Origin: Tubulanus polymorphus
Taxonomy: Eukaryota; Nemertea; Palaeonemertea; Tubulaniformes; Tubulanidae
Reading direction: 5' to 3'
Length of the DNA stretch: 60,000 nucleotides
Assembly (NCBI RefSeq): GCF_964204645.1
Contig: NC_134036.1
Location: forward strand, 8,854,704 to 8,914,703
Below the pieces are notes generated by a model. That model saw only the letters and a list, made by a program, of their open reading frames with translations, was not told the origin of the DNA and ran no database searches. Made by a program: the position numbers and the translations under genes. Shown one piece after another: positions 32,299 through 43,112 of this stretch (positions are counted from its first letter, which is position 1; the number at the start of each line of letters is the position of its first letter).

Positions 32299-32742
32299 TT
32301 TAAGGCCCGTTGCACACGGCAAAACATTTTTTTCGCCGAAACAGAAAACACTTTTTTCACATAACGTTTTTCGTAAAACTTTTTTGCCCGCAAACGATAA
32401 AACTTTCAACGCACACGACATAACGAAAACGCGCAGAAAACATTTCTTGCACCATCGATTCCATGGAGACAACAATAAACTCAGTTATTTAATTTTTGTA
32501 ACGCCATGTGTTACATTGTTGCTCGCTGATTGGTTATTCAGCCATGGATGTTTTGCAAGACACAAAACACCCACCTCACACGCGATGAAAAACGTGATCG
32601 ACTACACAAAACATTTTTCGCAAATCAAGCAGTGCTTGAATCGTGGGTTTTGTGTTTTGTCTCCCCGCACACGGCATAACATAAACATCGAAAACATCGT
32701 TTTTTTTTCACGAGGAAAAAACGTGTGCATTGGGCTTTATGA
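32299..32742. mobile_element. MITE with TTAAGGCCCGTTGCACACG termini
   Basis: The left end TAAGGCCCGTTGCACACGG pairs with the right end CGTGTGCATTGGGCTTTA. Internal ACACGGCA-AAACAT and ACACGGCATAACAT repeats give further pairing. An open frame of 187 codons (32240-32803) spans it but is composed of these repeats and is not treated as a gene. Confidence 0.6.
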
Positions 32743-33036
32743 TTCCAATGAGTTAATGAAGACTTTTTTAGCAATCCTTCCATTCATTGCAAAATGGATA
32801 TAATACGATAGTCTACTTAGATTGTACGGATTCACCAGTCGAATCAAAACCGCATTGAGGGACGTGTTCAAAAGTCAAAGAGAAATATCCCCACTAGATC
32901 GAGGGATTTCAGACTTAGATTAGTAAATCTGCCGGTGTTGGCCTAAGCGGCAAAATCATTTATCAATTGCGCCCCGTGATGAGTATAGGATTGTCGCGTA
33001 TCGATTCTGTTTAACAAAACATCGATATAGGCTCCG
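32743..33036. other. Spacer without gene
   Basis: No feature seen between the MITE and the start of the peptide A duplication unit at about 33037. Confidence 0.5.
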
Positions 33037-34562
33037 ATCAATATCAAGCTGTGCAATCATTCCAATTTATGTATGAAACGTATAAAATAAAACTAGTTTT
33101 ATCCATTCGTCGACAGTTTCTGGTTCGAGAAAACGAGATATTTTCATTTCGAAAGTTGAAAAAAACGTCCCCAAAAGCCACCAAGGTAAGCTCAGTGACG
33201 ATTTCATTCAGATCCATATCATTCATTTTGAACGTCGATTGTTGAAACATCTATTATTGCGTGACATCGATTTTTCGGGATATTCCTCTTAAACGTTTGG
33301 ACACATACCTCAATATGTCTAAATGGGACCGGTAAAATCGTCGTTTTCATATCCATTCTATACTGATACATAGGTTTGCTAAGTGTCCTTAACTCATTTT
33401 AATTAGGGAAAATAGACTCCGTCTCATGAACTAAATCAATTTCAAGAAGGTATTTCCACGCATATTATTTGAAATTATTTTCAAATCATAAAAATCGTGC
33501 TTCGTAGGCACGAAAAACACGGGAAACACAGTGTTCTAATTTCACAAAAAATTGCTTATCTTTTTTCATTTTAACACAAAAACTGAAGACTTTATGGCAA
33601 TGCATCAGTATGGTGTAACATGGATGTAAAAACAATGATTTATCTAGACTGCACAGTTTCACTGGTCGTATTGAAACTAATTTGAGTTATGTGTTCAAAA
33701 ACTAAGCGAAATGTCCATTAAGATGAGTGTTGCACGAAAGAAAATAAACGTTAGTATACATAGTCCATAGAATTAAAATAGTTCATGTAATGGATTTCAT
33801 CATGTTAAGTGATATTTGAGTGAACGCTTGTTTTTGCCATTACAATTTCGCCAGTGTTTAGCCTTAGGTTAAGGTAGGGTGTAAACAAGAGGGAATTACC
33901 CTTCCAATTGATTCTATAACTTATTTGAAAATATTCGCCTCATTCTATGTGTTGCACCATTATTTTTTAGTTTTTGACTTTGATCCCCAATTATTGTATG
34001 TTTAAACAAGAAAAACGTGAAATCGTTTTTTTTTCAAATCGAGCAACGGAGGTTCCAGCCACGTTTAAGTTATCGGATTGTTTTTGTTAATTTCAAATTT
34101 ACTCCGCACTGTATATTCAACACATACATCAGTAATTTCAGTCACCAAAATCCAAGCTGCAAAACGTGACTAGATATTTTTCTGCTGGAATTCATGTAAT
34201 GGCCAGGCGTTCAACGACGTGTCACTGATCGTACCCTCTAGCATGGCAATATTTTCTATATATTTCTGGATTTTAACCGTTGGAGATTTTTATTTGATCT
34301 GCATAGAATTGATAACCAAGATTTTTTTGCGTAACTAATTTCAATTAACCAGCAGAAACCCCGTTATCGTTGTTTGAAACTAAGTCTATCAGCGGTTGTT
34401 TTTTTTCTGGTATATTTTCGAACCTGGTACATTATCTGAAAAATGGTTTATTCATTGAGAGCCTATTGAAACTATCGAATAACAATGATTTGGGATTTAC
34501 CAAATTGCTAATATTCGTAACAATGATGCTGATATATTCAATTCCAATTTAAGATAGTGAAA
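33037..34562 (+). repeat. 5' part of duplication unit of peptide A (shared with 47879-48716)
   Basis: 33037-33250 matches 47879-48090: ATCAATATCAAGCTGTGCAA, then TCATCGACAG-like and CGAGAAAACGAGATATTTT blocks, then ACCAAGGTAAGC, a possible exon end with donor. Further matched blocks lie at 33840-33945 (against about 48130-48240) and 34330-34480. The latter carries CCTGGTACATTATCTGAAA and TTGAGAGCCTATTGAAA, shared by all four family members and probably the promoter or leader. Confidence 0.65.
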
Positions 34563-35189
34563 ATGCTGGCTCATTTAGTAACTCGCGTTTGTGCGGTGGT
34601 TGTGATTGTGGCCAGTGCCGCGTCAATTGCAGAAGGTAAGTAACGGTAGTGACAACGATAAACCTGTCTAACTGTGTAGTATTGGCCTGCCAATGAGGTA
34701 AAAGACCTCTAGAAAAAATATTACGGCATTTTTGTTAATGGTTGGCAACATACATCAATCGATAGATTAGATCTGATAGTTCATGAAAATGCCTATTGCC
34801 ACACTGTAGTATATGCTATATATAGTGATGGAATTAATCTGATTAATAGCATTTCAGAGATGATATTAGATATTTCTATTCTGACCAAAAATATTGCGTG
34901 CTAAATATTGTTCTTATACACACGTGTTTCCGGCGTATAATTCTGTCGGAATGACAGACATGAATGAGGAGTATCGATCATCCTCATCGTCGGGAGCATC
35001 GCCGGTCTCACAACTTGGCGCAAGGGTTCCATTATTTTCACAATTAGATTAAAAAACAAGTTTTTCCTGCTAAAGTTTTTAATTTCATGTTCTTTTTTTC
35101 ATATAGGACTTTGCAATCCCAACGGCTTTGTGTGTTCCGCTGATCAAGTTTGTTGCAACCACCACTGTAAAAACGAATTTTGTAGCTAA
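34563..35189 (+). CDS. Secreted cystine-knot peptide A (two exons)
   Basis: Exon 1 34563-34635 (donor GTAAGT), exon 2 35107-35189 (acceptor TTCATATAG); phase 1 intron; about 51 residues. Exon 1 is almost entirely signal peptide (MLAHLVTRVCAVVVIVASAA). Exon 2 encodes six cysteines spaced C-x6-C-x5-CC-x3-C-x4-C, identical to paralogues B and C although the loops differ strongly. A polyadenylation signal AATAAA lies at about 35350. The frame is intact. Conserved scaffold and diverged loops are typical of venom or defence peptides. The target is unknown. It lies on the strand opposite to the receptor-like exons on either side. Confidence 0.85.
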
Positions 35190-35394
35190 TCGTTGGTATT
35201 ATATGTTCATAATGGGATATACTTGTGGTGGTTTGGGAAATACCCGATTATGAAACTGAATCACAGTCAGGTTACTGACATATTATGAAAAAGCTCTTGA
35301 ATCTATAATTGTAACTCAGTCGTCGAATCTCGTGTTTTAATTAGATTCAATAAAACTGCGAGTAAAAAAATCAATGATCAGGTTGTTAGCTGTT
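35190..35394 (+). terminator. 3' region of peptide A with polyadenylation signal
   Basis: AATAAAACTG at about 35349. The sequence TATACTTGTGGTGGTTTGGG and TTATGAAACTGAATCACA recurs after paralogue C (49690-49745), confirming that the duplication extends past the coding region. Confidence 0.6.
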
Positions 35395-35676
35395 TATGAT
35401 TCGTCGGGGACGATTTTCAAACTGATCAATAGAATGGCCCGTTCTATTCACGGCGACGAGCAGCAACTCTTGACTTCGACTTTTTAAATTCCCTCCACCC
35501 ACTGAGCGCCGGGCACCAATATAAGTGAATTCGATGTTTCTTTTGTTCCCAATGGGGGAGAGACCAGAGAAGAATCTTCGACCAAGAAGCTCTGTCGCTA
35601 TTAAGGTTTGAACCCGTAAACCCTCGGTCGACGACTCCAGTGACCGGGGCTTAAACCACTTGGCCACTGCGCCTCT
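35395..35676 (-). mobile_element. tRNA-derived SINE of about 280 bp
   Basis: On the minus strand the head GGCGCAGTGGCCAAGTGG carries an A box, and GGGTTCAAACCT is the B box about 45 bases on, in a tRNA-like frame. A unique body with TGGTCTCTCCCCCATTGGG follows. The 93-codon open frame across it is incidental. Confidence 0.75.
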
Positions 35677-36149
35677 TGACTAGGACTATTCACAAGCAAA
35701 AGATCAAAACCTCCGCTTCAATCATTCCAGTTACACGTTTAACATATATCCATGTGAGAACATTCTTAACACTGAAATAACGGTTTTTCGGCTTTATCGT
35801 TTTTTTCTACTCTAGAGTTGCATGAATTGATGCCAAATGGCATGGTACGACGTGTGGATACATGGGACTATGCGGCAATTTCTTGATATCATTGAAATAA
35901 GCCGCAACATTAAAATTATCGTTAGTCGTAGGTCGACGAAACTGATAGTAAGCAATTCAATAAATAGATTCTGAATTGAGTCGAAATGGTCCGGCCGACG
36001 GGAACCGGTCGACACCAGCTTTTACCGGATAGTACCAATCCCAGCTAAGGGCTTCAAAGTGTTCGCTTGAACCCACGTAACAATCTATCATCAATCATGT
36101 CATCGTGTAAATTACAACCAACCCCGCGCGTGCGCGAAGGGCCAGTCTA
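35677..36149. other. Spacer without gene
   Basis: Nothing recognised. A minus-strand frame at 35812-36015 has no support. Confidence 0.5.
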
Positions 36150-36510
36150 TTCTAAAAGATGCTTCGATTGCACGTGCTCCCTCAGCAGGGATTCGAACCT
36201 GATGGTATCGCTATACGCAGCCACGGCACAAAACCCTGCCACTTCAAACCAATGCGCAGCTTTGCCGCACGAAAACTTGCGGCACCAATCAGATTGCTCG
36301 TTTTATAATCGCTGAGAAAAATTTGAAGGAAGAAGTATAAACGGGGAAACCCGTGCTGAAATAAAACGGGATTTCTTATTGGCTAATAATGACATCATCT
36401 AAGCAGCGCGTGTAGCTGCACACTCGGTCTAGTGTGGCAGGGTTTCGTACCGTGGCAATCTCGATGCCCTCAGGTTCGAATCCCTGCCGGGGGAGGATGT
36501 GATTTTAATG
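36150..36510. repeat. Pair of head-to-head tRNA-like repeats
   Basis: 36160-36245 on the minus strand and 36425-36505 on the plus strand share GTGGCAGGGTTT(C/T)GT(A/G)CCGTGGC and a perfect B box, CAGGTTCGAATCCCTGC. Both keep RNA polymerase III-like promoter boxes. They do not fold into a good cloverleaf, so they are SINE heads rather than tRNA genes. Confidence 0.6.
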
Positions 36511-36735
36511 TTGAACAGATAATTGCTGTGACGTAGCCTACAGTAGGGAATTAAACATCGATCCGTTCCAATTATATTTTATTACGTATTATATTGACAT
36601 ACGCCTAAGTTTCTGAATGTACGTCGTCTTCGAGATAAGAAATTAGCGAGGGTTCTAATTGAAACATTTCTAGTGGTAATATTTGCAACTGTAATAGGGA
36701 TAATAGGGGTTCATACCAAAGGTCGAAGGGTCAAC

Positions 36736-36876
<141 letters not shown>

Positions 36877-36925
36877 AATATGAATAACTTCTAAAATCAA
36901 TTTTAATAAAAAATTTGATATTCAA

Positions 36926-37123
36926 ATGGAAGCAAATAAGAAGTACTACTGTCCGACATGTAAAATTAATATCGATAAATCTCAAAAAGCAAGGCACAAT
37001 AAAACTAAAACACATTTGGGAAATAAATTGAAATTAGAATATAAGGATGATATATTAGAAACTAAATTAGATGAATTAAAGAATGAAAAAGAAATATATA
37101 AAATTGATTTTAATTTTGTGTAA
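36926..37123 (+). CDS. Small single zinc-finger protein (65 residues)
   Basis: ATG 36926. One U1/matrin-like finger CPTCKINIDKSQKARHN...H with C-x2-C-x12-H-x5-H spacing, followed by a charged helix. A near-identical head starts the chimeric frame at 10048-9845. It resembles the fingers in the large protein at 3322-4488. It may be a truncated version of that protein (stop at 37121) or a separate small nucleic-acid-binding gene. Confidence 0.55.
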   Translation: MEANKKYYCPTCKINIDKSQKARHNKTKTHLGNKLKLEYKDDILETKLDELKNEKEIYKIDFNFV

Positions 37124-37285
37124 TCAATCATTCAGTAACAAAAGATATAATAATGAACATTTAAAAGTCATATTAGAAATATGATTAATGATATTTTAGG
37201 AGAAGATTATTTTGATAATGATAATGATAAGAAACAGAAGACGATTAAATGAATTAAAAATAAATTAAACAATAAAAGACCATAC

Positions 37286-37594
37286 ATGGAAGATGTTAGA
37301 AATTATATTAATTCATTAGATAATAAAAAAGAAATAGAAATAACGGAAGCATTTAAAAGTGATATTGGACCAGCTGCTACTGAATTTAAATTTCATAAAG
37401 GAAAAACATTAGAAGAAAATAAAAAACATTTAGAAAATATGAAAAATATTATAAAAATAATTACTGATGTTGAATACCCTAAAATTAGCATATCTTCTAA
37501 AGTTGAATTTATTAAATCTGAGGATAAACCAATATATAATATTAATTCTCATTCACAACATATTATTCCAAAACAGCAAATAGATAAAAAATAA
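37286..37594 (+). CDS. Unrecognised 102-residue element protein
   Basis: ATG 37286, uninterrupted, with strongly AT-rich codon use like the element genes. It is rich in Lys, Glu and Ile. The middle (about residues 25-55) is predicted helical. No homologue in copies 1 or 2 and no known motif. It may be the N-terminal part of a longer gene cut at the 37640 junction. Confidence 0.4.
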   Translation: MEDVRNYINSLDNKKEIEITEAFKSDIGPAATEFKFHKGKTLEENKKHLENMKNIIKIITDVEYPKISISSKVEFIKSEDKPIYNINSHSQHIIPKQQIDKK

Positions 37595-37640
37595 GATAAA
37601 TGTTATAATGAAGTAAAAACTAAAATAGAAGAGGAATATT

Positions 37641-38483
37641 TTGAAATTTCTGAAAGTTAAGACTCAATCTAGTGGGTGGCCATCGGGCGATATGTCCGAC
37701 GATGAAAAGAGAAAACTATATAGCGGAATACGCGGCCGGGAAGGTATCCAATTAGATGGGGATAAGATAGAAAACATTCCGCGTCTGCGAATAGTCGCAA
37801 AATTATGTCTGAACAGTAATGGGGGAAATTTGGACAAAATAGTAACAAAACTTCGGCGAAATACATTTCGGACCTGGGGGAATTTTACGATTTGATTCTC
37901 GATTCGACGGTTGAAATTTCAGACATTATCATCTGTAATGATGAAGTACTCCGCCTACATTACAAAACAAAGTCTGAGTTTGTCAAACCAAACAGTCGAA
38001 CGAACGTTGCCATAGCGGCTTTTACAACTGCTCACGCTCGACTTATACTGACATACATACATGGAGAAGCTAAGGGATCGAACCCTTTACACGGAAACTG
38101 ATTCAATCATGTATTCCGTAAAGCCTGGTGGAATGGGAACCAGAAACTGGCAAATTCTAAGCCGACATGACAGACGAGCTCGGTCGTATTTGCTACATAA
38201 CTGAATTTGTTTCGGGGGCCTAAAAATACAGCCATAAAGCGCTTGATACGGAGACGAACCGTTATTCGTATGAATGCATAGTCGTCAATTTCAAATCTAT
38301 GCTTAAATTAATCACTGGCGATACCCGTGAGAAGCTTTTAGTAAATAATCCGGGTACAATTAAACGAGATATAAGGAGGGGGTAATTTATAACAAGGATG
38401 AGACCAAAACCTACCGCGCCGTGTACACAAAAAGGGCATTCGATCTGGATAAAAGATATAACACATTACCGTTTGGTTACTAG
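37641..38483 (+). pseudogene. C-terminal fragment of a protein-primed type B DNA polymerase (Polinton-type)
   Basis: Across three frames the region reads FLKVKTQSSGWP, then REGIQLDGDKI, AKLCLNSN and GKFGQN (frame shift inside the WGKFG box at about 37832), TNVAIAAFTTAHARLIL (intact), a shifted motif C reading YTETDS, and finally KRAFDLDKRYNTLPFGY before TAG. These are the palm and thumb motifs of the family B polymerases that replicate Polintons, with YxDTDS as the usual motif C; the first catalytic Asp is Glu here. At least two frameshifts plus stops after about 38200 make it dead. GC content is well above that of the adjacent AT-rich fragment, so it came from a different element. Confidence 0.8.
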
Positions 38484-39141
38484 TTTCTGATGTTGCGACA
38501 GTAAACTCAGTTTCATTGCCGCGATAAGCTGGAAAGTTACCTCCGTTTTGGCTCTTGGACAGTAAACTCAGTCTATTTGCGCACAGTGGTAGCTGGAAAT
38601 TTGCCTCGTAACATAGGGTAAATCATATTATATAGGCGACCGATAATTTACCGTTTATTACGTTTCTAATAGCATCATACAATTTAGGGACATGAGTTTT
38701 ATCTAGTCAATTTTGTAGTTACTTTTTTCGTAAATATTTTTGTTTACCTCAATAAAGTACTGAAATTTTAGTATTGCGTTTTGATTTCAGATATTACATT
38801 GATATTTGTTTGTATCATTATCTGTTTTAGACACAATAAAGAACTGATATATTAGTATTGCATTTTTATTTCAGATATTATTGTAATGTATCTACTTTGT
38901 AGTTATCTTTCAATGTAATAAAGAACTGAAATATTAGTATTACATTTCATATATTAATCTAATGTGTTGACTCTGTAATTAACTTTTTTGATGCGATAAA
39001 GAACTGAAATATTAGTATCATATTTTATTTCATATATTAATCTAATCCATTGAGTTTGTAATTATCATTATTAGACATATCATTTTCATATTTCTAGGAA
39101 GAAAATTTGTTGCTTCCGTTGTTACTTTGCTATCTCCAATG
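38484..39141 (+). repeat. Tandem array of about 80-bp AT-rich units containing AATAAAG
   Basis: 38500-38615 holds two copies of ACAGTAAACTCAGT with a GCTGGAAA follow-up. From 38690 to 39085 about 4.5 units of roughly 80 bases carry AATAAAGAACTGAAATATTA and a TTTCAGATATTA or TTTCATATATTA block. Each unit brings a polyadenylation-like signal. No gene. Confidence 0.7.
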
Positions 39142-39960
39142 CTATGCCATGTGAATGTTGTTATGACTTTGTGTAAATATTTGCATAAGAACTTTTATAA
39201 CAATAAAACGTAAACTTATATGATATTTCAACCCTGAAAATAATTTGTTTTTTTCTCGTTGCCGCCTTCGATCCTTTTGAGCACTCCTCCAATGAGTAAA
39301 AGAAAAAAAAATATTTAAAATTAGTAACTCAGATATCAGAAGGATTGTTGACTTCGGGACATTCACGTATCTTCTTGAAAACACTAATGTCTCTAGTAGC
39401 GCAGAAACAGCATAAGTCTTCCCGATTAAAGTGAGTGAATATACATGGTCTGGCAGTTTTGAGTTAACGTAATTATCCCTCCCTAAACTGGATACGCTAG
39501 AGTCGTAGTCTCCAGCTATAGCGCGATCGATTTCGTTGTCGATTTCCATTTTGCAGAAGTTTAAATGTACCCACTCTTGAATGTATAGAGATTTTCCATT
39601 TTTGGTCGGATATGCCCATCTTTTTGCGCTACAATCGTAATGTCGAAAGTCAATTCTTTTCGTATCGTTCCACGTAGTAGGACTGACATAAACCAGCATT
39701 TCTAGATGGAACTGCGTATCCGATTTCCTAGTGTTATCATTCAGAGAATTCGGTGTTGCTGTATCTCCTGAAATGATAAGATTTAGGATAGAATACTAAC
39801 CCGAATTGATATTGTAAAAAAATACTTTGAAAATTCTGAGAGAGTTAAATACATACCCATATCAAGATTCTTTTTACTTTTGTTTCTTCTTTGGTACTGA
39901 TGTATCCTTTTTTGTTGCTGATAACGTCGTTTTACAGGTGCATAAGTTACATGAAGAAGT
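39142..39960 (-). CDS. Two exons of an unrecognised host gene (partial)
   Basis: Exon about 39960-39857 (Lys/Arg/Gln-rich, donor GTATGT) joins in phase to an exon starting at 39767 (acceptor ATCATTTCAG) that stays open to 39142. The real end is probably a donor near 39365 or a little beyond, as the last residues look intronic. The second exon has a varied, globular composition with FHLEMLVYVSPTTWND and KSLYIQEWVHLNFCK, and matches no family I recognise. It reads in the same direction as the receptor-like exons at 30046-30972 and could be part of the same gene, but nothing shows it. Confidence 0.4.
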
Positions 39961-40144
39961 TTTCGTTAGGTGACGATGAGATAACCGGTGAGTACATGTT
40001 GCTCGTTGTGTGTCTCGTCTCTAAATGAAATGACCTGTCTATTGTCGATTGATTGTAGGTGGTGATGCTGTTTCTATTGTTACAAAAATCTTGCCCAGAC
40101 TCGTATCCGAAATAGCTTTGCTCGCCCAATGTATTTTTTAGATA

Positions 40145-40240
40145 TCCCCGCCATCTTGGATCCGCCCACTTGGATTACTCACTCCTGGTCACCATCTTGG
40201 ATTACATCACTTCCGGCCGCCATCTTGGATTTCGTCACAT
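40145..40240. promoter_or_regulatory. Three CCATCTTGGAT motifs (YY1-like)
   Basis: GCCATCTTGGAT-type sites at about 40150, 40190 and 40220, with linkers TCACTTCCGG and CACTCCTGG, in a short degenerate tandem of about 35 bases. They lie about 190 bases upstream of the exon at 39960 on the minus strand. Both a promoter cluster and a plain repeat are possible. Confidence 0.35.
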
Positions 40241-40309
40241 CCAGTTAACCACAACCACACCCGCCTATACCGGGACAGTATAACTACTGTTCCAATCTAA
40301 TTTCACACC

Positions 40310-41400
40310 AAAGGCATGAATAAGAAACCGATGAACCCTGGTTGCCCATACATGTACACAGATGAGCTAAATCGCCGATCAGAAAAAAAAAATCTTATAG
40401 CTTAAGTCCCTCTACTACATTCGACATATCTAATTTGTGGCAGTTGGTCAAAGATTTTGTCAAAAATGATCTTGATATTGCTGTAAGTATCGACAGCTTC
40501 GAAATATGAAATCAACTCGGTGTGATCGGTACTGTTTACTTGTGTACTATTTAGTACAGACAGTACTAGCTTCGAAGAGCCACCGCCTTTATCCACTCAG
40601 ATCTTTACCCATCTTTCATCATGAAAATGCTCATCTGTCACCAATTTCCCGGTGACTATAGGGGACAAGTTTTTCTTCAAGCGTTCGAGCATTGATCAAG
40701 AAATTTTATTTCGCCAGGGAATATATATTCTGATTGTTGTGATTACTGCGTATTTTTAGTTCTGCTCGAATCTTATCTGATGAGGGAAACACCTTTAGAT
40801 TTGAGTTTTCAAGTTACGGTCTAATTCTAGCATTTTGGTCATTGTAGAGGCAAATTCTGTTTCAAGTCAACTGACTGTTCAGGAGTGAGCTTAGTTCCTG
40901 TCATTTCTGGAAGTTCATTGATTACAAGATATTTCAGATTCTCATCTTTCTTCAACATATGTGCAATTAATTTAGCAGTGATACTTTGGTCTTTGGATGA
41001 AATAAATTGTAGTATTGATTTTGCTTTGGAAGCTCTCTTTTCAACGGTCTGTCGACTTGACTCTGAAATGGATGTGTTTGGTTTTTCCAGTTTACAAAAA
41101 TGATGTTCATTTGTTCGAGAACCTGATGCAATACTAGCTTTGAATATATCATCTAGAGAACCTTCAGAGAAAGTAAAAACATTATTATCCGTCATTATGT
41201 TTTCTAAGCGACTAGTAATGATTTTTAGATTGCCATTTTTCTTTTCGACATTTTTCAGATGTTCTTTTAATAAATTCAGTTGTTTCAGATAATCTTCAGA
41301 TAAGTCTGTCTGTGTCGTTTGTTCTTGTACTCTTCCTGGTGTTGTGGCATTTTCACTCGCAAGACGGTTTTCTGTGTCGTGTACTCTATATTCACATATT
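40310..41400 (-). pseudogene. Decayed relative of the DDE-transposase-like gene
   Basis: Minus strand, in order: an N-terminal part 41195-40839 (RASKAKSILQFISSKDQSI) matching the region around 23950 of the fuller gene; then IRAELK- and LAK-like scraps; MDKGGGSSKLVLSVLN at 40596-40540 with YFEAVDTYSNI; then CTCMGNQGS-like sequence near 40340. Many stops and shifts. It ends before the finger and C-terminal part, so it is a 3'-truncated, dead copy. Confidence 0.75.
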
Positions 41401-41574
41401 TCAATTCATGGGATTTTTATAATAAAAAGGTTTATATGATATTAATTTTACGCGATTCTTATCATCAGTTTTTTTATCCACAAGAGGATTAAGGGACCAG
41501 TCAAACATAACAGAGGATGGACAAATCATGAACGGCTTGAGCAGTCAAAAAATGAATGAGGAACCCAAAAAATA

Positions 41575-41815
41575 AATTGCCTTAAAATGGTTCTCCCAAA
41601 AACCGTGTCAAGAACCATTTGATAATATTGAAAGGGGTTCTTTAAAGAACCCTTTATACGAAATGGTTCTTTAAAGAACCTTTACCAGGGGTTCTTCAAG
41701 GAATCCTACAAAAAGGTTCTTTGAAGAACCTTTAGGGGTTCTTCCTGGGAGGCAAGCCCAAGAACCCCTGAAGGTTCTAGGATAGAACCCTTTGTTCTAA
41801 GAGTGTGGACCCCCT
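41575..41815. mobile_element. MITE built of GGTTCTT/AAGAACC palindromes
   Basis: Multiple GGTTCTTTAAAGAACC-type palindromes and inverted ends (GGTTCT near 41590; AGAACCCTTTGTTCTAAGAG at the right). No coding capacity. Confidence 0.6.
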
Positions 41816-41901
41816 AAACCTGTCTATTATTTCAGTATATACAGCGTGTCCCACAAAAAAAATTCCTCCGATGTTTATATAGATTAATAAGTGAATTTTT
41901 G

Positions 41902-42076
41902 TGATGGATTAGTAATCAGTAGGGTGTCTTCTTTACACGGATTATGGAGCATGTAGACCACACGTGGGTCGCTTCATATTCAGTTTTTGTAAACCAGCTG
42001 GGTGTGGTCTACTTGATCCATACTCCATAGCATGTAAAGAAGACATATCACTGGTTACTAATCCATCACAAAATGC
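41902..42076. mobile_element. Palindromic MITE of about 170 bp
   Basis: The arms TTTGTGATGGATTAGTAA and TTACTAATCCATCACAAA pair, followed inward by GTGTCTTCTTTACA and TGTAAAGAAGACAT, and TGTAGACCACAC with GTGTGGTCTAC. Almost the whole element folds on itself. Confidence 0.85.
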
Positions 42077-42409
42077 AATTATCAATTTATATTAACTTAT
42101 AAATATTATATTGAACAAGCAGAATGTAATAATATTACATCAAATGTGACACGTCACCGGGGTTCCCTATGGGTAGTAGTGGTCGTCGGGATATTTGCCA
42201 CTAGAAATCAGAACTGTTAGCAGATACAACTATACTATACACAGAAACATAGAACGGAACTAACGGATGACGATGATATGGGTCGGATTGACTGGCTGAA
42301 ACTTATAAAATTTCGTTTTATATTTTAGGACAAATTGACATTATCTAACAAGTAATTAGTAGATGGCGTTTTCAGACCAGAGTACGAGAGTACGAGACAC
42401 CACTCATCA

Positions 42410-42640
42410 CAGCTAGGCCGAGAACGGTCAACAGCGTTGTGACACACGTATACAGTGAGTGCGCGTAACAACAGATGCGCGTGGATAGATCGATACAGTG
42501 AGTCGCTACTGAGAACGGTTATTAACGCGTGTGCTATTACTGTAGTACAGTGATTGCGTGTCAGCTGTGCTCGGATAAATAGATGCTGTGAGGCTTGGGT
42601 GAGAACGGTTAATAGCGCGCTTGTTATATACAAGGGGAAG
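42410..42640. repeat. Degenerate tandem of GAGAACGGTTAATAGCGCG units abutting element copy 2
   Basis: Three units of about 90 bases with GAGAACGGTTA and GATACAGTGAGT or its variants. It ends directly before the AT-rich copy 2 at about 42660, so it may mark the insertion edge. Confidence 0.6.
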
Positions 42641-42682
42641 TAATCCCCACTCATCACCACTCATAATTTTTTTTCCTTATAA

Positions 42683-43007
42683 ATGGGAGATAGAAAAGCA
42701 TTTTTAGCAACAATAAATAACAGAATAAATCCAGCAAAATCAATTTGAAATAAAAAAGTAAGTTGATGTTAAAAAAGAAATTGAACATAAAATATTGAAA
42801 TTAGAAAAGATAAAAACTAAATATGGAGAGAAAGTATCAGCTAATTTAAGCTACTGCAATGTTAGTACATCGCGAGAATTTAAAGTATTTTTACCTGATA
42901 AATGGGTTTCATTGAGTACAGAGGAATCAAAAGATTTAGAAGGATTTAAAATAATCTATCATGGAAAAAATGAAGATGGCCATCATGATTTAGAAATTGT
43001 TGATTAA
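42683..43007 (+). pseudogene. Small unrecognised element protein at the edge of copy 2 (frameshifted)
   Basis: ATG 42683 opens a frame (MGDRKAFLATINNRINPAKS) that stops after 21 codons. From about 42750 another frame continues to 43007 with KYGEKVSANL, EFKVFLPDKWVSL and GFKIIYHGKN, which looks like a compact beta-rich domain. The total would be about 107 residues. The pattern YG-x-K-V followed by FLP-x-W/R recurs in small ORFs of animal transposon-like elements as I remember them, but I cannot name the family. It reads opposite to the rest of copy 2. Confidence 0.45.
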
Positions 43008-43044
43008 ATTAAAAAAACAAAATAAATTAATAAAAATAATGAAT

Positions 43045-43112
43045 ATCTAGAATCCGAAATGACTTATCTGGACAATTTAATTGCTCCACATAGATAGACA
43101 AAAGTAGTGAGA
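43045..43112 (+). repeat. Short conserved block, copy 2
   Basis: CCGAAATGACTTATCTGGAC to ACAAAAGTAGTGAGAT, matching 7800-7866 (minus). Its orientation relative to the P1-P3 and integrase genes is the reverse of that in copy 1, so one copy has an inversion here. Confidence 0.65.

Larger units (their letters stand above)
36890..37640 (+). mobile_element. Third fragment of the AT-rich virus-like element
   Basis: Composition and codon use match the two large copies, and it starts with the same zinc-finger gene as the fragment at 9829. It ends abruptly at about 37640 where a GC-richer polymerase fragment begins. It contains two short frames listed separately and no capsid, integrase or ATPase. 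Confidence 0.65.

Noticed and set aside
32240-32803. 187-codon plus-strand frame
   Set aside because: Covers a MITE with inverted termini and internal repeats; no domain and no splice or promoter context.
35386-35667. 93-codon minus-strand frame
   Set aside because: Lies entirely within a tRNA-derived SINE.
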